A DNA stretch of 64,000 nt from Betaproteobacteria bacterium (lineage in GTDB: Bacteria; Pseudomonadota; Gammaproteobacteria; Burkholderiales; Rhodocyclaceae), in NCBI GenBank assembly GCA_009782565.1, contig WRIU01000009.1, positions 36,858-100,857 on the forward strand, written 5' to 3'. Positions 1-9,300 of this stretch are shown here, in pieces. Position numbers and translations under genes: made by a program. The notes under the pieces were generated by a model. The model worked only from the letters and a program-made list of their open reading frames with translations, did not search any database and was not told the DNA's origin. How positions within the stretch are numbered: the stretch's first letter is position 1; each line of letters begins with the position of its first letter.

Positions 1-259
1 CAAGTACGGTCTGGCCTTCCTGCAAGGCCGCGATGGCGACAGGGTTGCCGCAGGAAAGCCCCATATTCGCGCCTTCAGGCAGGTTGGAAAGGCTTTCCGC
101 GTCATAGCCTACGGCTTTCGCCAGCCGGATAGGGTCGGCCTGATTGCTGCGCGGGCTTCCGCAACAACAGGCGCGCTGCCCGGTGGCAATGGCCGCGTAC
201 CCTGTGCGGACGGTCTCTCTGACTTCTTCGTTTGATTTGCTTTTGTCCGGCGTGTTCAT
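1..259 (-). CDS. arsM: arsenite S-adenosylmethyltransferase ArsM, N-terminal part (runs off window)
   Basis: Only the first 86 residues lie in the window; the rest is beyond base 1. Visible are the family's opening (EEVRETVRTGYAAIATG), a CCC cluster at residues 31-33, then PEGANMGLSCGNP with Cys70, which precedes the SAM-binding motif in ArsM proteins. ArsM methylates As(III) in the cytoplasm to volatile or less retained species using SAM. I chose the ATG at 259 because GGAGGA sits six bases upstream; another in-frame ATG directly abuts that Shine-Dalgarno and is too close. No arsR or other ars gene is visible on this side. Confidence 0.85.
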   Translation of the reverse strand, partial: MNTPDKSKSNEEVRETVRTGYAAIATGQRACCCGSPRSNQADPIRLAKAVGYDAESLSNLPEGANMGLSCGNPVAIAALQEGQTVL

Positions 260-278
260 GGTCATTCCTCCATGCTAG

Positions 279-303
279 ATTGCTTCGCTTCGCTCGCAAT
301 GAT
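279..303. repeat. short dispersed palindromic repeat
   Basis: A pyrimidine/purine-mirrored stretch of the form ATTGCTTCGCTTCGCTCGCA, in the gap between arsM and mtgA. This TTGCGAGCGAAGCGAAGCAA type of sequence is a familiar intergenic repeat in many bacterial genomes. A partial copy (TCATTGCGAG) occurs just after the restriction enzyme gene near 29372. Confidence 0.5.
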
Positions 304-340
304 GGCAGTATCGCAATTCTTGACAAGCTCAACGGCGTGT

Positions 341-1036
341 TTATGGCACTTGTGCGCTGTTCATGTAAGAACGGATGCGTTGGGCGCGCGCTTGTTGCGC
401 CGGGGTGAAAGAGTGCCCATAACGGCGCGGGTTGGGCAGCATGACGGCGAGCCGCGCGCTTTCTGCCAAACCGAGGCGGGCGGCAGGAACGCGATAATAG
501 TGCCAAGCCGCCGCTTCTGCGCCAAAAATGCCGTCGCCCCATTGTGCAACGTTCAGATACACCTCCAGAATGCGGCGCTTGCTCCATAGCGCCTCGATCA
601 TCATGGCGATGATCGCTTCCTGACCCTTGCGGAGATAACTGCGAGCCGGTGACAGAAACAGGTTTTTTGCCAGTTGTTGCGTGATGGTGGAGCCGCCAGC
701 CCGCGTTTTCCCACGGGCGAGGTTTTTTTCCAGCGCGGTCTGAATGCCGTCCCAGTCGAAACCGTCGTGTTCGAGGAAGTGGCTGTCCTCGGCAGCGATA
801 ACGGCGCGCTTCAAGTGGATGGAAATGCGCTCGTAAGGCATCCAGGTATGAGCCAGTCTGGCTCGCGGGTTCTTGGCCTGCAATTCGGCTTGTGCGAGGC
901 GCATGAAGCGGGTGCTGGAAGGGTTGTTGTCGCGCCAGTAAAGGAGTTGGGCGAAAAACCAGAGCTGTACGCCGAACACGAGCACGAAAACCAGCAACAA
1001 GCCGCGCCACAGCCAGCGGAAAATGCGTTTTTTCAA
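341..1036 (-). CDS. mtgA: monofunctional biosynthetic peptidoglycan transglycosylase
   Basis: A 231-residue GT51 glycosyltransferase that polymerises lipid II into glycan strands on the outer face of the inner membrane. One N-terminal membrane helix (WLWRGLLLVFVLVFGVQLWF) is followed by the GT51 motifs AAEDSHFLEHDGFDW (catalytic Glu), GGSTITQQLAKNLFLSP, and KRRILEVYLNVAQWG. The length fits MtgA, and there is no transpeptidase domain. The likely start is a TTG whose last bases overlap the aroE stop (TTGA), giving translational coupling; the open frame extends further upstream, but only as aroE shadow. Confidence 0.92.
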   Translation of the reverse strand: MKKRIFRWLWRGLLLVFVLVFGVQLWFFAQLLYWRDNNPSSTRFMRLAQAELQAKNPRARLAHTWMPYERISIHLKRAVIAAEDSHFLEHDGFDWDGIQTALEKNLARGKTRAGGSTITQQLAKNLFLSPARSYLRKGQEAIIAMMIEALWSKRRILEVYLNVAQWGDGIFGAEAAAWHYYRVPAARLGLAESARLAVMLPNPRRYGHSFTPAQQARAQRIRSYMNSAQVP

Positions 1037-1872
1037 CCGTTGGATGCCAGCTTGCGGCGCAGGTTGGAGAGCACGGATGCGCTGTTCGGGCGCACGCCGC
1101 GCCAGAGGGCGAAACTCTCCGCTGCCTGTTCGACCAGCATGCCAAGCCCGTCGGAGAGCCGTGCAACGCCCGCCGTGCGCGCCCAAGCCAGGAAGGGGGT
1201 GGCACCGCTTGCGCCGTACATCATGTCGTAGGCGAACGCATCGGGCGCAAAAATGTTGCGGGGCAGATGCAAGGCTTCTTTTTTGAGGCTTGCCGAGGTG
1301 GCGTTGATGACGACATCGAACTCCCATCCGCCGAGGTCCTCAAAGCCCCCGGCAGTGAAGGCCGTTTGCCCGGCATGGGGTGCAAAGGCCGCGCGAAGCT
1401 CTTGCGCGCGCTCGATGCTGCGGTTGGCAATGGTCAGGGATACGGGCTTGGTCTGAAACAGGGGAAAAATGGCTCCACGCGCCGCGCCACCCGCGCCGAG
1501 CAGCAGCACATGACGGCCAGCGAGCGGGCAGCCGAGATTGATGATGAGATCGCGTACCAATCCGATACCGTCAGTATTGTCACCGATAATGACATCGTCT
1601 CCGAAAGTAAGCGTGTTGACGGCTCCAGCCAACTTGGCCCGTTCTGTCAGGCGGGTGGCGATAGAGCAAGCTTCAATCTTGAACGGTACGGTGATGTTGG
1701 CTCCGCGCCCGCCTTCGGCGCGGAACATCCGCACGGTGTCGGAGAAACCATCCAGCGGCGCAAGCAACGCCTGGTAGTTCAATTCCTGCTGCGTTTGGCG
1801 GGCAAATGCGGCGTGGATGAGGGGCGATGTGCTGTGCTCAACGGGATGGCCGATGAGAGCGTAACGATCCAT
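1033..1872 (-). CDS. aroE: shikimate dehydrogenase (NADP+)
   Basis: 279 residues. It reduces 3-dehydroshikimate to shikimate in chorismate biosynthesis. Seen: substrate-binding start HPVEHSTSPLIHAAF, the catalytic-lysine motif ANITVPFK, the glycine-rich nucleotide loop LLLGAGGAARGAI, and the C-terminal DGLGMLVEQAAESF segment. It is the upstream partner of mtgA, overlapping it by four bases; the aroE-mtgA pairing is common in betaproteobacteria. Confidence 0.95.
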   Translation of the reverse strand: MDRYALIGHPVEHSTSPLIHAAFARQTQQELNYQALLAPLDGFSDTVRMFRAEGGRGANITVPFKIEACSIATRLTERAKLAGAVNTLTFGDDVIIGDNTDGIGLVRDLIINLGCPLAGRHVLLLGAGGAARGAIFPLFQTKPVSLTIANRSIERAQELRAAFAPHAGQTAFTAGGFEDLGGWEFDVVINATSASLKKEALHLPRNIFAPDAFAYDMMYGASGATPFLAWARTAGVARLSDGLGMLVEQAAESFALWRGVRPNSASVLSNLRRKLASNG

Positions 1873-1921
1873 TGTAGGCGCGTGTTCAAGGCGATTTCAC
1901 ATAAATTTGACGGAAAAACCA

Positions 1922-2830
1922 TCACCTGGCTTTTACCCCAAGCTTGTCATTGGTGAACATCCAGGTACGAGTAATGTCGAGTATATCGGTATCCCGCGCA
2001 ATTTCGGGAGGAAACGGTGCGTAAGGTTCGCCCAGGCGGACGATTTTTTCCGCCGCTTCGTTCAGGACAGGATACTTTGAGCGACGGTGGATGACAATTT
2101 TTTCAAGAGTTCCATCTTTCTTGATGGAAACCGTCATCAACAGGCTGTCGTACATCTTGCCGCGCGCGGCGGCGGGATAGTGCAGTTCGCCGATGCGTTC
2201 AGCCTTGGCGCGCCAGCTTTCGATGTACTGGGCAAAACGGTATTCCCTGGTGCGTACGCCGATCTGCTTGCGGCGCGGGCGCTGGTTGTAGGCAATGGTT
2301 TTCTCGGCGATTTCGGCATCGAGCTTGAGCGCCATCGCCGTAGCGTCTGCGGTGTCTGAACCGGTGACGGGTTGCGGTGCGGCGGGTTTTTTGTCCTTGG
2401 GGGCGGCTGTATCGATGGCTACGTCTCCATCCTCCTGGGTCAGAACCTCCTCGTGCTGCTTTTGCCGTATGGCTACCCGTTGCCCCCGCGTCATGTCGAC
2501 CAGGTCATTGCCGTTTTTTATGCTGTCCTGTGGCGGCAGCGGAGAAGCGGCGCGGACATCCTCGCTGCTGTCGCCACCTCCATCGAGATTGGCTTGTGCC
2601 AGTGCCTGCGGGTCTGTCGGAGCCGTGTCATGGCGGGCATTGACGAGAATGACGTCAAGGCTGGGCGCGCGTGCCGCAGGCATTTCGGGCATGGTGAAAT
2701 GGATGAGCATCACCAAGATGTGCATCATGACCGAAACGGCAAAGCCGATAGTCAGCCGCCTGTCCTGGTCGGAGCCCCATGCTGCGGAAAGAAAAGATAG
2801 CTTCATTGCCATGGAAGGGATTCTACGCAA
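1922..2830 (-). CDS. TonB-family periplasmic-spanning protein
   Basis: About 302 residues (or 294 from the internal Met of MKLSFLS). Near the N-terminus there is one membrane helix (LTIGFAVSVMMHILVMLIHF), then a long low-complexity Pro/Ala/Asp/Gln-rich periplasmic stretch and a C-terminal TonB-like domain (ELHYPAAARGKMYDSLLMTV ... PFPPEI). TonB proteins transmit proton-motive energy to outer-membrane transporters. No exbB/exbD lies alongside, so its partner is elsewhere or it has a structural role. This protein is a usual neighbour of aroE-mtgA in the group. Family assignment is firm, substrate unknown. Confidence 0.8.
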   Translation of the reverse strand: MRRIPSMAMKLSFLSAAWGSDQDRRLTIGFAVSVMMHILVMLIHFTMPEMPAARAPSLDVILVNARHDTAPTDPQALAQANLDGGGDSSEDVRAASPLPPQDSIKNGNDLVDMTRGQRVAIRQKQHEEVLTQEDGDVAIDTAAPKDKKPAAPQPVTGSDTADATAMALKLDAEIAEKTIAYNQRPRRKQIGVRTREYRFAQYIESWRAKAERIGELHYPAAARGKMYDSLLMTVSIKKDGTLEKIVIHRRSKYPVLNEAAEKIVRLGEPYAPFPPEIARDTDILDITRTWMFTNDKLGVKAR

Positions 2831-2889
2831 GCAATCGGGTCTCGGTCGATTCTGTTAAACAGGACGTAGGTGATAGTGTTTCGTTTCTG

Positions 2890-4788
2890 TCAATAATCCG
2901 TCTCTCCCCACGCTTCCGGGCCGGGTTCAGAGAGGGTGGCGAGGTAGCGGGCATCGATTTCGACGTCGATGAGGTCGCTGCCCGCGATGATCAGGCTGAT
3001 TTTCGAACCGGGCAGTTGCGGAGGAAGTGAAGGTACCCTGAAAACGAGCGGGATGTCGATGAGGCGAACGAGATTGTCACGCAAAACGAACGCTTCTGTC
3101 GTATGCACATCGTTTTGACGCAACCACCGCACACACCAGTAACGTTCGATGCGGCGCTGGAATTCGCTGTATTCGGCGTAAGCCAGCTCAAAATCGCGCA
3201 TTGCTTCCAGCAAATCGGTCGACCTGGGGGCAAAGGCCGGAGCAGTTCCGTTAAGCACAGCGGCGATTTGCCATTGATTGACAAGATCGGCGTAGCGGCG
3301 CAGCGGGGAACTCGACCAGGCATAACAATCGACGCCGAGCCCTTCGTGCGGCGCGGCTACCGTCGCCATGCGTACCTTGCCGCCGCCTTGTACGCGGTAC
3401 AGGCCGGGTACGCCAGCTTCATCAAGCAACTGGCCCCAGGTGGAATTGGCAAAGATCATCAACTCGGCCACGAGTTTTTCCAGTGGCGAACCGCGCAGCC
3501 GTTTTCCGATGGCAATGACGCCGGGACCGTCCGGCGAGTTTCGTTCCCAATCGACGGAAAAAGTGTGATCCACCTGATTTGCGTTTCCGGAAGGTTTGCC
3601 GCGTCCTGCTTCAAGTACTGTGGCAAGTTCCCAAAGCAGGGTGAGTTCCTTTTTCCAGGGAAAATCCGGGCCGCCTTTCGTCAGTGCCGTTTCGTTGAAA
3701 ATCGGCTCGATGTCGTGATGGCGCAGGTTGGCGACGACCGGTACGCATTCAATGCGGCTTTCGTGGCCAAGGACAGTCAGGTCGGCCCGCACATCGAGGT
3801 AAAGCGACATGGCATAGCAAGTGCGCCCTGCGCTGAGTGTGAACGCCGAGACGACGTCATCGGGCAGCATCGTGATCTTGCCGCCCGGCATGTAGACGGT
3901 GGATAAGCGTCTGCGCGCGATGGCATCCAGCGTAGAGCCGCGCATAAAACCCAGGGCAGGCGCGGCGATGTGGATGCCGATCTTCCAGCCACCGTCTGGC
4001 TGTGGCGTGACGGAAAAGGCGTCGTCGATCTCTGTGGTCGAAGCATCGTCGATCGAAAACGCGGCAACATCCGCGCATGGCAAGGCAGTCGGGAAAACGG
4101 GCGGGTCGAAAGCTGGAAAATCCGTGCCTTCCGGGAACTGCTCGAACAGGAAACGGCGGTAGTGGTAGTCGTGGCTCGATGGCAGCGCGCCGCACTCCAG
4201 CAGCAACCTTGCTGCAGACAGCCCCGCGTCGATGCAGGCCGCTTCCAGCGCCTTCGCCTCGATGCTGTTGCGGTCGGGGCGATAGAGCAATTGGGGAACC
4301 ATGCCGCCGAATTCAATGGGCAGCCGCCTTGCCGCCAGTTCCGCACGCATCCGCTCGATAGCCTCGGCTTGCAGCCGTTTTTTCTCCATGCCCGCTTTTG
4401 CCGCGCGCAGGATGTCTTCTGGAGCCTTGCGGAAGCGCCCTTTGCCCCGGCGGTGAAACCACATTGGCGCGGCGTGCAGCGAAAACAGCATCGCAGCGGC
4501 TTCTGCCGCATTTGGTGTGTGGCCGTAATAATCGGCGGCAAACTCCGTGAATGCGAATTCCTCGTCGCCGCAGACGCTCCACAGGAAATCCGTATCGAAT
4601 TCAGCGGCAGCGGCCTCCGCGCGAGCCAAAAGATCGGCGGGCGCGGGTTCGCGGAATTCGAGCAGCACGTTGGCGCGCTTCAGCTTCACCCGCTTGCCGT
4701 GCGTGTTATCCACCTGGAGCGAGCTATCGTTATCGGCTCGCACGGTTCCAGCCTTGAAGCTGCCTCCCTCCTCGAACAGGACAAACAT
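2890..4788 (-). CDS. RNase II/R-family exoribonuclease (RNB domain)
   Basis: 632 residues. The RNB catalytic core is plain: AFSIDDASTTEIDDAFSV carries the Asp cluster that binds Mg2+, followed by GIHIAAPALGF, ARRRLSTVYMPGGKITMLP and YAWSSSPLRRYADLVNQWQ. It lacks the full set of cold-shock/S1 domains of RNase R and is closer in size to RNase II, with its own N-terminal region. It should degrade single-stranded RNA 3' to 5'. Starts at the ATG 17 bases after the uppP stop, so it is probably cotranscribed with uppP. I avoid the names rnb or rnr because this is a separate beta-proteobacterial subgroup. Confidence 0.85.
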   Translation of the reverse strand: MFVLFEEGGSFKAGTVRADNDSSLQVDNTHGKRVKLKRANVLLEFREPAPADLLARAEAAAAEFDTDFLWSVCGDEEFAFTEFAADYYGHTPNAAEAAAMLFSLHAAPMWFHRRGKGRFRKAPEDILRAAKAGMEKKRLQAEAIERMRAELAARRLPIEFGGMVPQLLYRPDRNSIEAKALEAACIDAGLSAARLLLECGALPSSHDYHYRRFLFEQFPEGTDFPAFDPPVFPTALPCADVAAFSIDDASTTEIDDAFSVTPQPDGGWKIGIHIAAPALGFMRGSTLDAIARRRLSTVYMPGGKITMLPDDVVSAFTLSAGRTCYAMSLYLDVRADLTVLGHESRIECVPVVANLRHHDIEPIFNETALTKGGPDFPWKKELTLLWELATVLEAGRGKPSGNANQVDHTFSVDWERNSPDGPGVIAIGKRLRGSPLEKLVAELMIFANSTWGQLLDEAGVPGLYRVQGGGKVRMATVAAPHEGLGVDCYAWSSSPLRRYADLVNQWQIAAVLNGTAPAFAPRSTDLLEAMRDFELAYAEYSEFQRRIERYWCVRWLRQNDVHTTEAFVLRDNLVRLIDIPLVFRVPSLPPQLPGSKISLIIAGSDLIDVEIDARYLATLSEPGPEAWGETDY

Positions 4789-4804
4789 GATGGCTGCCGC
4801 GCGC

Positions 4805-5644
4805 TTAGTCCGGCAAGCTCCAGTCTACGACGCCGAAATACCAAGTAGCGAGAACGACCAGACCGAAAATGATGCGATAATAGGCAAACGGTATAAATGT
4901 GTGAGTGGAGATATAGCGTAGCAGGAAGCGCACTGCCCACATTGACGAGACAAACGAGGCGATAAATCCAACCGCGAAGAATGGGATGTGGCCTACGTTG
5001 AACAGATGCCAGCTCTTGTAAACATCCAGTACTGTAGCCCCGACCATGGTCGGAATGGCGAGAAAGAAAGAAAACTCCGTGGCGGCCTTGCGCGATAGGC
5101 CAAAAATTACCCCGCCGATGATTGTTGCCCCAGAGCGAGAAGTACCGGGGATCATTGCAAGCGCCTGTGCAAAACCAATCTTGACCGCAGTGCTTGCGGT
5201 CATGTCGTCGATGCTCGTCTGATGCGGGTGGTTCCGAAGAAAACGCTCGACGATGAAAATGATGATGCCGCCCACGATCAACGCCCCCGCAACGACGAGG
5301 GGATTGAACAGTACTTGTTTGATTGTCTTGTGAAAAGCCAGGCCCAGAATGCACGCGGGCAGAAAGGCGAGGATGATCATCAGCACGAAACGCATACTGA
5401 GGCGGTTGCGTGGCCTATGCAGGACTCCGACCGTCACTTCGGCAATTTTTGTCCGGAAAACCCAGCACACCGCGAAGATGGAGGCAAGTTGGATAACAAC
5501 ATCGAAGACCTTGCCGATTTCATCGTGGGAGCCGAGCAGGTCGCCTGCGATGATGAGGTGTCCCGTTGAGGAAACAGGCAGGAACTCGGTCAGCCCTTGA
5601 ACAATGCCAAGCACGAGCGCGGTGATGAAAGCATGAATATCCAT
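4805..5644 (-). CDS. uppP: undecaprenyl-diphosphatase UppP/BacA
   Basis: 279 residues, polytopic membrane protein. It recycles undecaprenyl pyrophosphate to the monophosphate lipid carrier for peptidoglycan and confers bacitracin tolerance. The two signature motifs are present: [19 protein letters not shown] at the N-terminus and [15 protein letters not shown] in the centre. Length is normal for the family. It is the first gene of a minus-strand run with the RNB exonuclease. Confidence 0.96.
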   Translation of the reverse strand: MDIHAFITALVLGIVQGLTEFLPVSSTGHLIIAGDLLGSHDEIGKVFDVVIQLASIFAVCWVFRTKIAEVTVGVLHRPRNRLSMRFVLMIILAFLPACILGLAFHKTIKQVLFNPLVVAGALIVGGIIIFIVERFLRNHPHQTSIDDMTASTAVKIGFAQALAMIPGTSRSGATIIGGVIFGLSRKAATEFSFFLAIPTMVGATVLDVYKSWHLFNVGHIPFFAVGFIASFVSSMWAVRFLLRYISTHTFIPFAYYRIIFGLVVLATWYFGVVDWSLPD

Positions 5645-5799
5645 TGGGGATGTTTGGCAGAAATGTAAAAGGACGAAGTATATCTGAACCGTTGGTCGTG
5701 CCTGTGTTCTTTTGACATGTTGAGCCTTCTCCCCCCGGCTCTTCGCCTGTAAAGCGGGAAAGGGAGCCTTTGAGAGACGGGATAGGGCATATAAATGAC

Positions 5800-6090
5800 G
5801 GTGGGAACCGAAGTTCCCACCGGCTGTCTTGGGTTACAAGGCTTCAGCGGCCCCGGCAGTCAGCTCAAGCGGCGACTGCGAAACGCTCATCGTTGGCGTT
5901 TATGGTTTTGCGCGGATTACGTCCGTCGCCTCTCGGGTTGCCTGCTTGCTTTTGCTCGCCCTGTCGAATCCGGAACACCCCCACCGAAACGCATTCATCG
6001 GAATCCAGAATCGCGCTTCGGTGGAGGTGAGGGGAGTCGAACCCCTGTCCAAAACGTCTCCAGCTCGCCGGAGTTACAACCATGCTTGAA
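5800..6090 (-). ncRNA. ssrA: circularly permuted (two-piece) tmRNA
   Basis: tmRNA rescues stalled ribosomes and tags their products for proteolysis. On the minus strand the order is inverted relative to standard ssrA. First comes the tRNA-like 3' half (GGGGTTCGACTCCCC T-arm and acceptor strand CACCTCC, about 6020-6045). A linker of about 37 bases follows. Next is the tRNA-like 5' half starting GGGGGTGTTCCGGATTCGAC (from 5982), and then the tag frame at 5897-5865 encoding ANDERFAVAA and a TGA stop. The 5' GGGGGTG pairs with CACCTCC over seven positions with one GU. The hairpin TGGGAACTTCGGTTCCCA (5802-5819) closes the 3' end. Outer ends are approximate. The linker would be cut out, leaving two RNA pieces. 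Confidence 0.9.
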
Positions 6091-6126
6091 ATTGTGGGGG
6101 ATGCGGGTGGGAAAATCAACCTCCAA

Positions 6127-6831
6127 TCAGGCAGGGCGGCGGGCCTGCATCATGTAGTTGACGGAGGTATCGTGGCTCAGGCTGTAGGCACGGGTAAAGG
6201 GGTTATACGACAGGCCGTTCATGGAGGCGGTTACAAGCCCGGCCTCGCGGCAGAACCGGGCAAGCTCGGAAGGCTTGATGAAGCGGGCGTAGTCGTGCAT
6301 GCCGCGCGGCAGCAGCTTGAGTACGTATTCAGCCCCAACGATGGCGAAAAGGAAGGATTTGGGGTTGCGGTTCAGGGTGGAAAAAAAGACTTGCCCGCCG
6401 GGGCGTACCAGGCGCGCGCAGGCCGTGACGATACTGGCGGGGTCGGGAACGTGTTCGAGCATTTCCATGCAGGTGACGATGTCGAACTGCCCGGCATGCG
6501 TTTCGGCAAGGGCTTCTGCCGGGATGTGCCGGTAGTCGATTTTCAGTTCGCTCTCGAACAGGTGCAGGCGGGCGACGCTGAGCGCCTTTTCGGACAGGTC
6601 GATGCCGGTGACTTCTGCGCCGCGCGAGGCCATGCCCTCGGCCAGGAGACCGCCGCCGCATCCGACATCGAGCGCCTTTTTGCCCGAAAGCCCTGCCATG
6701 GCGTCTATCCAGTCGAGGCGCAGCGGATTGATTTCGTGCAGCGGCCTGAACTCGGAAGCAGGGTCCCACCAGCGATGGGCAAGCTCACTGAATTTGTCCA
6801 GTTCCGAAGGGTCAGTGTTGAGAGTGCTCAT
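6127..6831 (-). CDS. ubiG: ubiquinone biosynthesis O-methyltransferase UbiG
   Basis: 234 residues. It performs both O-methylations in ubiquinone synthesis using SAM. Motif I is [14 protein letters not shown]; upstream is [22 protein letters not shown], characteristic of UbiG, and [20 protein letters not shown] is near the C-terminus. In many proteobacteria ubiG lies near ompA and gyrA/serC; here an OmpA-family gene precedes it with a terminator between them, so it is transcribed separately. Confidence 0.95.
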   Translation of the reverse strand: MSTLNTDPSELDKFSELAHRWWDPASEFRPLHEINPLRLDWIDAMAGLSGKKALDVGCGGGLLAEGMASRGAEVTGIDLSEKALSVARLHLFESELKIDYRHIPAEALAETHAGQFDIVTCMEMLEHVPDPASIVTACARLVRPGGQVFFSTLNRNPKSFLFAIVGAEYVLKLLPRGMHDYARFIKPSELARFCREAGLVTASMNGLSYNPFTRAYSLSHDTSVNYMMQARRPA

Positions 6832-6912
6832 GGGATTCTCGATATGAACAGGTGAGAACAGGCGCTACAGGGTACGTGATTGCCACGCTTGCACAAGTGG
6901 GCATCGCAAAAC

Positions 6913-6940
6913 AAAAAACCCTGCCAAAGCAGGGTTTTTT
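6913..6940. terminator. bidirectional rho-independent terminator
   Basis: Stem of AAAAAACCCTGC against GCAGGGTTTTTT with a four-base loop. It lies just past the stop of the minus-strand OmpA-family gene and ends that transcript before ubiG. Confidence 0.9.
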
Positions 6941-6961
6941 GCGAAACGGAACAGCCAGAGC

Positions 6962-7684
6962 TTACCGGGTGCCGATAATTTCGATATCGACGCGGCGGTC
7001 AGGTTGCAGACACTCGATGAGCGCCGGACGAGCCCTGACGTTGTTGCACTGGGTACCCGTTACAGGCTGTGTTTTGCCCCGGCCTTCGGTATAGATGCGG
7101 GAAGGATCAATACCCTGATCGACCATGTAGCTCTTCACGGAAGCGGCACGGCGCTCGGACAGGCGCTGGTTGCCGGCATTGTCACCGATGCGGTCGGTGT
7201 GGCCGATCACGATGACGGTTTCAAGCTGGAGCTGCTTGGCCTGGGCAACGATGTTGTCCAGAGCGGTACGGCCTTCGGGCTTGAGCACGGCTTTGTTGAA
7301 ATCAAACAGGAAGTCGGCTTCCAAGCGGACTTTCTCTTGGGCGATGGCACCAGGAGTCCCTGCAACCGGCTCTTCCTGAGCAACAGGTTCCGCAGGCGGC
7401 GGAGGGGCCGCTTCACATTTATCTTTCGGGACGATGTCGCCATCGCATCCGCAGCCGACCGGGAACTCGCCTGCCATGGCGGTTTCGGCGGCAGCCGCAG
7501 TCCAGTAACCGGTACGCCAGCACAAACCGGCGCCACTGCGGGTAACGACTTTTCGAGCGTCGATCACGTAAGGGATGACACCTGTGCCGTCAACGACGAC
7601 ATCTTGCGCGAAAGCGGTGGAAGCGGACAGGCCGATCGAGGCAATGGCGGCCAGCGCGAGCAGCTTCTTGTGGTGTTTGGTCAT
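6962..7684 (-). CDS. OmpA-family outer-membrane/peptidoglycan-binding protein
   Basis: About 240 residues from the ATG at 7684, chosen because GAGGAAACC precedes it; a longer frame upstream has no such site. The signal peptide is KKLLALAAIASIGLSASTAFA with cleavage near residue 27. The middle has a Cys-containing stretch and a Pro-rich linker (APPPPAEPVAQEEP). The C-terminal OmpA-like domain shows FLFDFNKAVLKPEG and GHTDRIGDNAGNQRLSERRA, which bind peptidoglycan. It lacks an obvious full eight-strand barrel, so it may act as a peptidoglycan-anchored linker rather than a porin. Confidence 0.85.
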   Translation of the reverse strand: MTKHHKKLLALAAIASIGLSASTAFAQDVVVDGTGVIPYVIDARKVVTRSGAGLCWRTGYWTAAAAETAMAGEFPVGCGCDGDIVPKDKCEAAPPPPAEPVAQEEPVAGTPGAIAQEKVRLEADFLFDFNKAVLKPEGRTALDNIVAQAKQLQLETVIVIGHTDRIGDNAGNQRLSERRAASVKSYMVDQGIDPSRIYTEGRGKTQPVTGTQCNNVRARPALIECLQPDRRVDIEIIGTR

Positions 7685-7784
7685 GGTTTCCTCAGTTGTA
7701 AAAGGCGAGACAGTGCCGCAGGAACTATGCCGAATAACCTTGAGGGTCACCCGACGACTTCTGTTGAGCGAAAATCCAACTCAG

Positions 7785-9101
7785 CTAAACAAGCCTAGTT
7801 TGCCATAGCGACGCAAGAGCGAGCAATTCAATGTCGCTAATTTGCAACAATGTTTCATTATTCCGGACGCGAATTTTACCATCAACCCAGACATGTGACA
7901 CCTGTCGGCGGTCACAAACATGAATTAAATGAGAAATTGGGTCGAAACATGGGGTCGTGAGCGGGTCGTTGAACGCGACGGCGCACAGGTCTGCGCGCTT
8001 GCCGATTTCGAGTGAGCCGATCATGCCGTCCAGCCCAAGCGCGCGCGCGCCGCCCAGCGTGGCCATGTGCAGGGCCGTATGTGCGGGGATAGCGCTGGCA
8101 TCGAGGCTGCCTACCTTGGCAAGCAATGCGGCTTGGCGCATCTCCTGGAACAGGTCGAGGCGGTTGTTGCTGGCTGCGCCGTCGCTTCCCAGACCCACGT
8201 TGATGCCGTGGCGGAGCATGGCGGGCACGGGCGCGATGCCGCTGGCCAGTTTCATGTTTGAAACCGGGCAATGGGCAATGCTGCAACCGCGCCGGGCAAG
8301 CAGGGCAAGTTCGGTTTCGTCGTGATGGACGGCGTGTACGGCGATGAGATTGGGGCCGAGCAGCCCCAGGCGTTCGAGTCGGGTGACTGGGCGCATGCCG
8401 AAGGCCGCGAGGCTCTCATTGATTTCGCTGGCGGTCTCATGAACGTGGATATGGATAGGCAGGTCGAGTTCGGCAGCCAGGTAAGCAGCGCGTTCCAGCC
8501 CGGCATCCGGAACCGCGTAAGGGGAATGGGGGGCAATGGAGAAACTGACGAGAGGATGCCCTTGCCATTTATCACGGACGGCAAGCCCTTTACGCAGATA
8601 ATCGTCGGCGTCAGAGGCCCAAGCGCCGGGGAAGCCGAGCACGATCAGCCCGACGACGGCGCGTATGCCGGTTTCGGCAAAAGCGCGGGCGGCGTCGTCG
8701 GGGAAAAAATACATGTCGTTGCAAGTGGTAATGCCGCCGCGCAGCATCTCATGGGCGGCGAGCAGGGTTCCATCCCGCACGAAAGCGGGCGATACGTGCC
8801 GGGATTCGGTTGGCCAGATCACCTCCCTGAGCCACCGTTCCAGCGGCAGGTCGTCAGAGAGGCCGCGCATCAGGTTCATGGCGGCGTGGGCGTGCAGGTT
8901 GACCAGCCCTGGGATCAAGGCATGCGCGGGCAATTCGACTTCGTCGGAGGCTCGATAGCGCGCGCGGGCTTCGGGTTGGGGCAGGATATCGACGATTTTG
9001 CCGTCATGAACGGCGATGCTGTGCTTATCGAGCGCGACATTGTCGGGAACGACCGGGATCAGCCAGCGTGGATGAATGAGAAGGTCGACGGCGGCGCTCA
9101 A
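7785..9101 (-). CDS. mtaD: 5'-methylthioadenosine/S-adenosylhomocysteine deaminase (TRZ/ATZ family)
   Basis: 438-residue amidohydrolase. Metal-site motifs are NLHAHAAMNLMRG (HxH), HIHVHETASE, HAVHHDE and GLGSDGAASNNRLD. The family deaminates MTA and SAH to inosyl products, or acts on other purine/triazine amines. In betaproteobacteria this gene is typically next to ubiG and ompA, as here, suggesting removal of the SAH made by SAM-dependent methyltransferases. The exact substrate cannot be told from sequence alone. Confidence 0.85.
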   Translation of the reverse strand: MSAAVDLLIHPRWLIPVVPDNVALDKHSIAVHDGKIVDILPQPEARARYRASDEVELPAHALIPGLVNLHAHAAMNLMRGLSDDLPLERWLREVIWPTESRHVSPAFVRDGTLLAAHEMLRGGITTCNDMYFFPDDAARAFAETGIRAVVGLIVLGFPGAWASDADDYLRKGLAVRDKWQGHPLVSFSIAPHSPYAVPDAGLERAAYLAAELDLPIHIHVHETASEINESLAAFGMRPVTRLERLGLLGPNLIAVHAVHHDETELALLARRGCSIAHCPVSNMKLASGIAPVPAMLRHGINVGLGSDGAASNNRLDLFQEMRQAALLAKVGSLDASAIPAHTALHMATLGGARALGLDGMIGSLEIGKRADLCAVAFNDPLTTPCFDPISHLIHVCDRRQVSHVWVDGKIRVRNNETLLQISDIELLALASLWQTRLV

Positions 9102-9300
9102 GATGAGTCTCCCTGGGGATACCGGGAATACGATGGTGGGGCAGTGTACCTCTTGTCGGGTGATGTGGTAGTCGGGATAGGTCGTGTTTTCTGCGGAAAC
9201 CAGAAATTGTGACGGAATGCGCGGCTACCTGAACATTCGCGCCGCGTCCGGTGCGTTCTGGCAAGACAATGCAGTGGCAGGGGTCGTAGCGAAAAGGGCA

